Shown piece by piece: positions 1 to 7,094 of a DNA stretch of 8,188 bases. Both the position numbers and the translations under genes were made by a program. The DNA is from Limnobacter sp. (GTDB taxonomy: Bacteria > Pseudomonadota > Gammaproteobacteria > Burkholderiales > Burkholderiaceae_B), in assembly GCA_012032215.1 (NCBI GenBank), contig JAAURO010000063.1:1-8188 (forward strand), in the 5' to 3' direction. Within the stretch, counting starts at the first letter, position 1. Every line of letters starts with the position of its first letter. A model generated the notes under the pieces. It was not told the origin of the DNA. It saw nothing but the letters and a program-made list of their open reading frames with translations, and did no database searches.

Positions 1-36
1 GAAATTGATCGCCGCTTTGATGTTCACGAAGAATAA
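1..36 (+). CDS. DUF4212-type sodium/substrate symporter small subunit, C-terminal end only
   Basis: Frame 1 from the first base reads [11 protein letters not shown] and then a TAA stop at 34-36. DUF4212 small subunits commonly end in a cytoplasmic tail of this kind (a LDR-K/R-F/Y-DVHE pattern, from memory) and lie immediately before a VC_2705-family large subunit, which is what follows here. The family is a short membrane protein thought to work with the large subunit in sodium-coupled uptake. Only 11 residues are visible, so the call rests on this tail plus the neighbour. Confidence 0.7.
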   Translation, partial: EIDRRFDVHEE

Positions 37-42
37 GGAGGT
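35..42 (+). promoter_or_regulatory. Strong Shine-Dalgarno site of the symporter large subunit
   Basis: AAGGAGGT overlaps the TAA stop of the upstream small subunit and lies five bases before the ATG at 48. It is a near-perfect anti-16S match, fixes the symporter start, and indicates that the two subunits are translated from one message. Confidence 0.8.
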
Positions 43-47
43 GCAGC

Positions 48-1848
48 ATGGATCTTCAAACGTTAACCTACATTGTTGTGGGCCTTTCGTTCGCCCTGTA
101 TTTGGGCATTGCTTTTTGGGCGCGAGCAGGTAACACGGGCGAGTTTTATGTGGCGGGCGGGGGAGTGCACCCCGTGGCAAACGGCATGGCAACTGCGGCA
201 GACTGGATGTCTGCCGCTTCTTTTATATCCATGGCGGGCCTGATTGCGGGTTTGGGTTACGGCGGATCGGTGTTTTTGATGGGCTGGACTGGCGGCTACG
301 TGTGCGGCTATGCTGCTGGCTCCGTACCTGCGCAAGTTTGGCAAATTTACGGTGCCAGAGTTCATTGGCGACAGGTATTACTCGCAAAGCAGCGCGCACC
401 ACGGCGGTGGTGTGTTTGCTGGTGGCATCGCTTACCTACGTAATTGGGCAAATGACAGGCGTTGGGGTGGCCTTCTCGCGGTTTTTAGGCGTTACCAACG
501 AAACCGGCATTTTTATCGGCATGGCGATTGTGTTTGTGTATGCTGTGTTTGGTGGCATGAAAGGCATTACCTACACGCAGATTGCGCAGTATGTGGTGCT
601 TATTTTTGCCTACACGGTGCCAGCCATTTTTATTTCGCTCACGCTTACGGGCAATCCGGTTCCGCAGTTGGGTTTGGGATCTGACATGTTGAGTTCGGGT
701 GCTTCTATGTTGGACACACTCGATAAAGTGGTTACCGATCTCGGTTTTGCGCAGTACACCACCACACCCAATGGCAGCTACTTGAACACCTTTGCCTACA
801 CGGTGTCGCTGATGATTGGTACGGCGGGTTTGCCCCACGTGATTGTGCGTTTTTTCACGGTGCCTAAAGTAAAAGACGCGCGTTCTTCGGCAGGCTGGGC
901 ACTGGTTTTTATTGCCATTTTGTACACCACCGCACCGGCAGTGGGTGCCATGGCCAAGTACAACTTGCATGCAACCACTACGCCAGCCATTGTGAATGGG
1001 GGCGATGTTTTTGCACCGGAAGGCTCTTTGGCGGCAGGCGAGCGCCCAGAGTGGATGAAGCGTTGGGAGGTAACAGGCTTGCTTGGTTTTGAAGACAAAA
1101 ATGGCGATGGCCGTATTCAGTATTACAACGACAAATCCACCGATGCGCAGTTTTTGGCCAAGCCGATGCGGCTGGTTGGCAAGGCAACGAGCTGACTGTC
1201 AATGGCGACATTATGGTGCTGGCAAATCCAGAAATAGCTGCGCTTCCAAACTGGGTAATTGCCTTGGTGGCGGCGGGTGGTTTGGCGGCTGCGCTTTCTA
1301 CGGCGGCGGGTTTGTTGCTGGCTATTTCGTCTGCCATTTCTCACGATTTAATCAAGGGTGTGTTTAAGCCTGAAATTTCAGACAAAGGCGAAGCTGCTTG
1401 CCGGCAAAATTTCTATGGCTGTGGCCATTGTGGTGGCTGGCTACCTGGGCTTAATCCTCCAGGGTTTGCTGCGGGCACGGTGGCTTTGGCCTTTGGTATT
1501 GCGGCCTCTTCGTTGTTTCCTGCCATTATGATGGGCATTTTTTCCAAAAGAATGAACAAAGAAGGCGCAGTGGCCGGCATGTTAATTGGCTTGGGCGTTA
1601 CCTTGTTCTACGTGTTTGCGCACAAGGGTCTGTTTTTTATAAAAGGCACCGAGTTTGTAGACATGGTGGGTGGCAAAAATGGCTTTTTTGGCATTACACC
1701 AGAAGCGTTTGGTTCAGTCGGCGCGGTGGTTAATTTTGTAGTGGCTTACACTGTAGCCAGGTTTACCGCGCAACCTCCAGAGCACATTCAGCACTTGGTG
1801 CAAAATGTGCGTACACCGCGTGGGGCAGGTAGCGCAACAGGGCACTGA
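48..1848 (+). CDS. Sodium:solute symporter large subunit (VC_2705/ActP-like, SSS family), frame broken by about five indels
   Basis: This is an inner-membrane sodium-coupled carrier, probably for acetate or another small monocarboxylate (family inference; the substrate is not shown). Segments read in order are 48-302 (frame 3), 310-390 (frame 1), 392-1157 (frame 2), 1159-1391 (frame 1), about 1393-1447 (shifted) and 1450-1848 (frame 1). Recognisable stretches include [89 protein letters not shown] and [17 protein letters not shown], in normal family order. A loop with [13 protein letters not shown], an EF-hand-like DxNxDG insert, lies near 1095-1130. Net correction of +2 bases gives 601 codons, the usual family length. 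Inferred indels: -2 at 303-309, +1 at 391, -1 near 1158, +1 near 1392 and -1 near 1450. Every piece is conserved and free of extra nonsense codons, so sequence error is likelier than a true pseudogene. The family identity is firm; intactness in the organism is not. Confidence 0.88.
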
Positions 1849-1855
1849 GGGGGTG

Positions 1856-1880
1856 GCCGTCAGGCTTTTTGCCTGACGGC
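1856..1880. terminator. Perfect hairpin between convergent genes, probable bidirectional terminator
   Basis: GCCGTCAGGC (1856-1865), a TTTTT loop (1866-1870) and GCCTGACGGC (1871-1880) form a perfect 10-bp GC-rich stem. It begins 8 bases after the symporter stop (1848) and lies 37 bases beyond the RTX stop on the other strand (1917). The T-run after the stem is weak on + (ATTTGG) and absent on -, so it may act partly as an mRNA 3'-end stabiliser. Position and symmetry still favour transcription termination. Confidence 0.65.
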
Positions 1881-1916
1881 ATTTGGTCCGTTGCTGAGCG
1901 CTAGACAGGCAATTTG

Positions 1917-4900
1917 CTAGGCGGCGTTTTGCCAGCTTTCCGCCAGAACAGTTTGTAAGGCATCGGCGGTAGCCTGCGGAATTAGATTGCCAGCACCCGA
2001 GGGTACATCGTAAGAGGCCATGGCCGATACCAGCTGCTCTACTTGGGCATACAGCAGTACCGACGAACCGGCTTCAATTTGGTCGAGTTGGTAATTGCTG
2101 CCTGAGTACCAGTTAGACACGGTAACCTGGTCGTCTGTGCCCGCCACATTAATTTGCAGACTGTACCCAGAACGGCTAAACCAAAGATTTTCATAGGACA
2201 CGTTTTCAAACACGGCGGTGTCGATGCTGCTTGAGCCACTGTCGTAACTGTTAATGCGATCTTGCCCATCGCCTACGTTAAACAAATAGGTGTCGCTGCC
2301 GTAGCCGCCATCTAGGGTGTCGTTGCCAGAGCCACCGCGCAGTATGTCATCGCCGCCCCCGCTATAGAGGGTGTCGTTGCCGCTGCCGCCATCAAGTAGG
2401 TCATTGTCGTTGGAATAACTATCATCCAGTATGTCGTCCCCCTCGCCGCCAAACATCGAATCATTGCCATAGCCGCCACGAATGTTGTCATTGCCTGCGC
2501 CGCCGTAAAGGGTGTCGTCACCGTTTTCGCCTTTGATAAAATCGTTGCCGTTCAAGCCATCGATGGTGTCATTGCTGGAGTAGCCAATCAGGGTGTCGCT
2601 GCCCTGTGTGGCTATTAGCACGGCTGATTTCAAAAAGTCAGGGTTCCAAACGGTGCCGTTGGCAAACTCAATGGCATCGAGTTCGTGGCTGCCCGATGTG
2701 CCGTAGAAAAACTGATCAATTTCAAGGGTTTCTCCGGTGTGCTGAAGGTGTAAAAGCAGATCATCACCAACACGGGAAATACGGATGTCTTCCGGTGCAA
2801 TGCCTTCTGAAAAGCGCAGCACGTCTACATCGGAAGACGATCCTGCATTGTTTTGAATGGTGGTGTTGCCATCGCCTGCGTTGAACAGGTAAGTGTCGCT
2901 TCCGCCTTCGCCAGCCAGAAAGTCACCATTGCCTGTGCCACCTTGCAACGTGTCGTTGCCTTCTCCTGCGTAGAGTGTGTCTTGGTCTGCGCCACCATGA
3001 AGCATGTCGTTGCCATAGCCACCATAGAGGGTGTCGTTACCAGCACCGCCAAACAGGGTGTCGTTTCCACCTTGGCCGTTTATGTAATCGTTGCCACCCA
3101 AGCCGTCAATCGTGTCATCGCTTGCGTAAGCCACAATGTTGTCTGCGCCTTCGGTGGTTGTTAAAAACTCAGCTTTTAAAGCAGCCGAGCTCCACACCGT
3201 GCCATCGGTGAATTCAATGCTGTTGAGTTCATATTCACCTGTGGAATAGAAAAAATTCTCGATGGTGATCATTTCGCCACTGGTTTGAATGGTAAATACC
3301 GCATGGTTGTATTGCCGAGTAACCTGCACATCGCTGGGGGCAATGTCGCCCAACAAGCGCAGTACATCGGCCCCTTGGGTGCCGTTGAGGTATTGACGGT
3401 TGTTAATGGTGGTGTTGCCATCGCCTACACGAAAAAGGTAAAACATCGTTGCCTTGGCCTCCGTGCAGGTAATCTCCGTTTCCGGTGCCGCCGCTTAAAA
3501 GGTCATCGCCATCGTCACCGTACAGGTAGTCTTGCCCGGCACCTCCCTCCAGTGTGTCGTCGCCGTTTTGGCCGTACAAGGTGTCGTTGCCATCGCCGCC
3601 GAATAAGTGGTCGTTACCACGGCCGCCACTTAAGCGGTCGTTGCCACCTAAGCCCATGAGGGTGTTGTCGGCATCGTTGCCATACAGCTCATCGTTGTTG
3701 TCGGTGGCCTGGCCTACGATTGCATTGAGTGTGGCTGCGTCCCAGTGGGCCACGGTGCTGTTGGGGTCGGTAAACACCAGTCGGTCGATTTGTTCGTTGG
3801 TGGTGGTGAAGTGACGCCACACCCGAATTTCATCGCTTTGCCCATGGATGAGAATTACGAGCGTATCGCCTTCGCGGCTTAGGCGGATGTCTTCAGGCAA
3901 TATGCCGTGGCCCAACACAATTTGTTCAAAATCTTCGTCGCCGCTGCTGGTGTGAATGGTGTCTTTTCCGTCACCCAGGTTGAATTGGTAGATATTGTTG
4001 CCGGTGCCACCTGTCAAAGTGTCGTTGCCGGTTCCGCCTGTTAAGGTGTCGTTGCCTTGTAGTCCGTTGAGGGTGTCGTTGCCTGCAAAGCCATAAAGCG
4101 TGTCGTTGTTGGCGGTGCCTGTAATGGTGTCGTTGCCGTTGGGCAGGTTGTCTTCCAGTGTGTGAAGCTGGGCGATGGCTTGGGCGCTGTAGATGCTGAG
4201 GTCGGCGGTGTTGAGGTAGTCGGTGATTTGGGTTTTGAGGGTGTGCAGGTTGACGCTGATGTAGGGGTTGACGCCGTGTATGGCTTGGGCGAAGTCTTGC
4301 AGGATGTCTTGGCCGAGTTCGGGTACGAGGTCTGCGATGAAGAGCAGTTTGTCAATGGCTTGGCTAAAGTCGCCTTGCCAGGTGCCGGAGGCGGGGTCTT
4401 GGGTCCAGTTGATTTGGGCAAACAGGGGGGCAAGGTGGCTGTTTGCGCTGAGTTGGTAGTAGATGGTGTCAAACCAGTTGTTGTAGATGGTTTGGTATTG
4501 TTCTGTGTAAAGTTGCCCTGTGCCTTGTGGCAGGGGAATTTCAAAGCCGTAGAAGCTTTCAAGAGCGCCGATTTTGCGGGCATCAATGGTGGCTTCGTAA
4601 AAGGGTTGGTAGTCGCCTTGTTGGCCTGTCCATTGGAAGATGATTTGTTCTGTCAGTTGTTGTCTTTGTGCACGTGAGCCGCTGGTTACAAATTGTTCAA
4701 CCAGGGCTTGGAGTGCGCCGCTGGTGTCCCGCGCCATGGCTTGGTGCAGGGTGTAGGTGGTGCCAAAGCCCTGGACGTCGGGCAGGATGGCGATGTCGGG
4801 GCTGACTGCTATGTGTTCGGTGGTGGTGTGGGTGAGGTCGCGTTGAAACCAAACGTCGGTGAGGTTTCGTGTTTGTCCGTCGGTGGTTTGGTAGTGGCTC

Positions 4901-5849
4901 ACTTGCCGGTGCTGGTTGCCAGATGCATCGGTGTGGTTTTGTTCGGTGTAGGCGAGGTTGATGGTTTGAACACCAGCCTCAGCCAGTGTGCGCAGTTCGC
5001 CTGTGTCGGTTTGGCCGTTTTGGTTGAGATCCTGGAAAATGCGAAGTTGGTGAAATTGGGTGTCTTGGTGGTTGATCAGCCCGTCGCCGTTGCTGTCTAA
5101 GGCTGCCAGGCTTCGAAGCCGTTGGCGGCTTTGTTGCCGTTGGCAAGCAGGGTTTCGTTGCCAAACAGTTCTGTGCCGTTGTTGATAATTCCATCGCCGT
5201 TGAGATCCAGGGCAAGCAGGGCGTCGTCTGCGCCTACCCAGCCTGTGGTTTCAGCAAACCCATCGCCGTTGTGGTCGAAGTGGATGTTGGAGTCAAGACC
5301 AACGGTTTCTACGCCGTCTCCATCGATGTCGAGAATGAGCGGGGAGCCAGGAATCGGTGTGGGGGTTTGGATTTCGACTTCGGGCAAGAAGAATTTTTTT
5401 AAGTTCTCCGCCAGTTCAAAACCCGTGACCTGCCAGAGTGGATTCCAAATAATGGTTTGAAGTACATCGGTCACGATGTCATCCGCTTGCATGCCTGGAG
5501 AAAGGTACTCAGGAATGATGTCAGCCTGAACCAAGGCATCTAAAGCCCAGATGGTGCAATGCGAACCGAATGCCAGGGAGTATGGAGGCGGGTTGTTCTG
5601 TGATTGCTCGATGTGGCTTTTAAGGGCTTGGTATTGTTCTTCAGTGATAAGGATTTCACCGCTGCTTGATGAGAAGCTGGTTGTTAAATCATCCTCACAA
5701 TTCCCGGGCCGTTCAATCCAGCAAGCCCGGGTTCAGCAGGGTAAATACCCTCACGCTTCTTCAAAACCATTTGGCCCTGTGACATACAAATAACTGTGAA
5801 TTGTGGTGTTTCCTGTGAGCACACCTGCTCTTATTTCAACGGTATACAT
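1917..5849 (-). CDS. Protein D: full-length RTX protein with N-terminal permuted papain-like domain (putative type I-secreted toxin), frame broken by four indels
   Basis: The start is ATG at 5849, with AGGA at 5857-5860 and the stop of gene C sharing one base (TAATG). After correcting indels near 5756 (+1), 5694 (-1), 5108 (-1) and 3444 (+1), all net zero, it encodes about 1310 residues. Domain order: residues 1-115, with His18 in TTIHSYLYV and Cys98 in [12 protein letters not shown], an order suggesting a circularly permuted papain/NlpC-P60-like fold (inference); a helical linker; residues 158-335, EF-hand-like loops ([45 protein letters not shown]) resembling the FrpC self-processing module; a conserved helical core to about 565; then four RTX nonapeptide blocks alternating with four haemolysin-type calcium-binding-related (HCBP-like) domains; and a C-terminal tail from about 1267 ending AESWQNAA, the expected region of the type I secretion signal. 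Calcium should fold it after export. It is the last gene of the operon. The antibacterial-toxin role is inferred from architecture and neighbours. Confidence 0.85.
2274..2603 (-). repeat. RTX calcium-binding block 4 of protein D
   Basis: Tandem glycine/aspartate nonapeptides of the GGxGxDxLx type run through this stretch (for example [10 protein letters not shown] and [10 protein letters not shown]). An irregular insert, [11 protein letters not shown], interrupts the periodicity in the middle. It is the longest of the four blocks and leads into the final HCBP-like domain (about 2052-2294) and the secretion tail (1917-2051). Confidence 0.85.
2877..3149 (-). repeat. RTX calcium-binding block 3 of protein D
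   Basis: Nonapeptide repeats such as [18 protein letters not shown] and NDTLQGGTG form a parallel beta-roll that binds calcium. The block is followed by the HCBP-like domain at about 2622-2894, which starts [17 protein letters not shown]. Confidence 0.85.
3445..3705 (-). repeat. RTX calcium-binding block 2 of protein D
   Basis: Nonapeptides such as [27 protein letters not shown] and DDTLEGGAG are visible. The frameshift near 3444 falls exactly where this block passes into the next domain; a +1 correction gives [11 protein letters not shown], which aligns with [11 protein letters not shown] and [11 protein letters not shown] in the sister domains. The following HCBP-like domain is about 3177-3446. 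Confidence 0.85.
3997..4140 (-). repeat. RTX calcium-binding block 1 of protein D
   Basis: This is the shortest block, about five nonapeptides: [36 protein letters not shown], then NDTLTGGTG again. Two adjacent copies are identical in protein, suggesting repeat-unit duplication. The HCBP-like domain at about 3715-3999 follows. Confidence 0.85.
4632..4805 (-). repeat. Long direct repeat, copy 1 (inside the protein D core)
   Basis: This stretch matches 8015-8188 with a constant offset of 3383 and one mismatch in 174 bases (G4678 against T8061, synonymous in a Gly codon). It encodes D core residues from about [17 protein letters not shown] to TEQIIFQ. The second copy runs off the window edge, so the full repeat is probably longer. 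Confidence 0.95.
5211..5379 (-). repeat. Module direct repeat, copy 1 (EF-hand-like module of protein D)
   Basis: The 169-base stretch aligns without gaps to 6279-6447 (offset 1068), with about 16 mismatches counted by eye. It encodes the module from [13 protein letters not shown] to GADDALLA in the same reading phase in D and B, so recombination between the copies would keep the frame. Confidence 0.9.
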
Positions 5850-6240
5850 TATTTCTTCCTTTTAAATTCAATTTCGATATAGGGCTCAACGCCAGAGAAC
5901 CAGTGATTTCTTTGTTGGATGGATTCCTCATAAACCCTGACAATGATTTTTATTTCTCGGTTGTTTTTATGTACTCTGAGTGACACATTGAAATGATTTC
6001 TGAGATGAGTTCTTCTCCAATGTCATTGGAGTTAAAGAGGTCAATAAAAATACTGTTTTCATCTCCACTAGTAGTTACGTATTTCCCCCCTCTACATCTA
6101 TCACCTTTTTTGCAGACTTTTTCCAGATAAAGAAATCTAACAATTTCCTCCGCCAATTGATGCGCTTTCTCAGGATAAACCATCCCAGAAAAGGCATTGT
6201 TTGCAAGCAAGAGAAGCAAAGAAAAGATGATTTTTTTCAC
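5849..6240 (-). CDS. Protein C: small exported protein, candidate immunity protein for D (single frameshift)
   Basis: The start is GTG at 6240, overlapping the stop of B as GTGA, with GGAG at 6249-6252 eight bases upstream. The N-terminus MKKIIFSLLLLLANNAFSG is a clear signal peptide with probable cleavage near FSG; there is no lipobox, so a soluble periplasmic protein is likely. The first frame stops at 5950, but a -1 correction near 5961 (reading IKTNREIKIIVRVYEES) continues as an evident beta-rich end, YIEIEFKRKK, to a TAA at 5849-5851 that shares a base with the start of D. The corrected length is 130 residues. It holds three Cys in the mature part (VCKKGDRC and SMCHSEY). I recognise no family. 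Its small size, export signal and coupled position directly before a toxin-like gene suggest immunity (inference). The DNA is visibly AT-rich: 6001-6060 is 33% GC, against 57% in sampled core stretches. Confidence 0.75.
5857..5860 (-). promoter_or_regulatory. Shine-Dalgarno of gene D
   Basis: AGGA, within AAAAGGAAGAAATA, lies seven bases before the ATG at 5849. It decides that D starts at 5849 with MYTVEIRAG rather than at the internal TTG at 5534, which is merely open after a frameshift. The site lies within the last codons of C, so D is coupled to C. Confidence 0.75.
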
Positions 6241-7094
6241 GATGCATACTCCATCGGGCGATGAGAGCTGTTTTTAAAGGCAAGCAGGGCATCGTCTGCG
6301 CCCACCCAGCCTGTGGTTTCAGCAAACCCGTCGCCGTTGTGGTCGAAGTGGATGTTGGAGTCAAGACCGATGGTTTCTAAGCCGTCGCCATCCAGGTCGA
6401 GGACAAGGGGAGAACCAGGAATGGGTGTGGGGGTTTGGATTTCGACTGGGGGGGTGAAGAGGTTGTAACCAGAAGCTTCTAGCAACTCACCAACCGCAAG
6501 AATTGAGGTTTCAATGAAGTGGGCGAAATCAACACTGTTTAGAATGTTTGAAAGCGACCCGAGTGGATCCAAGTCAGAATAAACGGATGAAGGGACTTGG
6601 CGCTCGTCTTCCATGCCAAGAAAGTCTGTCCAGTCAAGCCCTTCATTTTTTTCACCCGGCCAAAGAGCATTGAAAATGGCACCAAATGATTGGGTGATGG
6701 CGCCGTCAACGGCTGTGTTTGGGGGGAGTTCCTTGTCGGTTACAGCTTCTCTGTAACTCGCTTCAATTTGCTGTGAATTTGGAAGTGTTCCGCTTTGATC
6801 GATTAATGTTACGTACTGTGAGAAATGTTGAAAACCGACAGCATCAAACTTTTCTTCATATGCGTTAGGGCCTGCGACATTCTCCCAGTAGTTTTGAACC
6901 AAACGATGCATTATTTTGTCGTAAGCTCGTAGAAAAGGGTCATCTGACAAACTGTTGCCAGAGGTAACCGCATAAGCATTGTCAGCGTATTGGTCTCCAA
7001 TCGAAGCAAGGTATTTCCAGCCCTCCTTATAGTTTCCAGTCGCGATGTGGCTTTTAACGGTTTGAAGCTGCTCCGGTGTAATCGATAAAGTCAT
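6237..7094 (-). CDS. Protein B: truncated RTX-type protein with unique N-terminal domain (displaced toxin cassette)
   Basis: The start is ATG at 7094, overlapping the stop of A as ATGA, with AAGGA at 7104-7108. Length is 285 residues. Residues 1 to about 216 are a unique, mainly helical, acidic domain (opening SITPEQLQTVKSHI, with YWENVAGPNAYEEKFDAVGF further in) without a signal peptide, as expected of a type I substrate or its toxin domain. Residues 217-272 repeat the EF-hand-like module of D almost exactly ([20 protein letters not shown] to GADDALLA). The protein then leaves the family and ends after 13 foreign residues, FKNSSHRPMEYAS, whose codons also supply the ribosome site of C. It lacks the rest of the module, core, RTX repeats and secretion tail, so it cannot be exported as a normal RTX protein. 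Best explanation: an orphan toxin N-terminus left when cassette C-D was inserted. Its activity is unknown. Confidence 0.8.
   Translation of the reverse strand: MTLSITPEQLQTVKSHIATGNYKEGWKYLASIGDQYADNAYAVTSGNSLSDDPFLRAYDKIMHRLVQNYWENVAGPNAYEEKFDAVGFQHFSQYVTLIDQSGTLPNSQQIEASYREAVTDKELPPNTAVDGAITQSFGAIFNALWPGEKNEGLDWTDFLGMEDERQVPSSVYSDLDPLGSLSNILNSVDFAHFIETSILAVGELLEASGYNLFTPPVEIQTPTPIPGSPLVLDLDGDGLETIGLDSNIHFDHNGDGFAETTGWVGADDALLAFKNSSHRPMEYAS
6249..6252 (-). promoter_or_regulatory. Shine-Dalgarno of gene C inside the end of gene B
   Basis: GGAG lies eight bases before the GTG at 6240, within the foreign tail codons of B. It supports the GTG start and the signal peptide of C, and shows that the tail of B comes from the leader of the C-D cassette. 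Confidence 0.65.
6279..6447 (-). repeat. Module direct repeat, copy 2 (in truncated protein B)
   Basis: This is the partner of 5211-5379. Homology begins abruptly at 6279: codons for ALLA are shared, while those after it on the - strand (TTTAAAAACAGC) are not. This sharp edge marks the recombination seam. Differences cluster in the part encoding LVLDLDGDGLETIG, where they are mostly silent or conservative. Confidence 0.9.

Noticed and set aside
485..970. 161-codon open frame on the - strand inside the symporter
   Set aside because: It is antisense to conserved symporter codons, rich in Arg, His, Asn and Gln typical of shadow frames, with no recognisable domain.
2274..4140. Dense repeats of GTGTCGTTGCC-like units that might suggest a CRISPR or satellite array
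   Set aside because: Spacing follows the 27-base RTX nonapeptide period, units vary, there are no unique spacers, and the opposite strand encodes glycine/aspartate calcium-binding repeats.
4162..4677. 171-codon open frame on the + strand opposite the D core
   Set aside because: It is Gly/Val rich, a mirror of biased codons in D, and lacks a ribosome site; the - strand reading is a conserved RTX-family core.
5551..5793. 80-codon open frame on the + strand near the start of D
   Set aside because: It lies antisense to the corrected N-terminal domain of D, which continues the family protein in both directions.
6237..7094. B as an independent complete functional gene of a new family
   Set aside because: Its last third is a fragment of the D module ending at a sharp seam, so truncation is the simpler reading, although the N-terminal domain may still be expressed.
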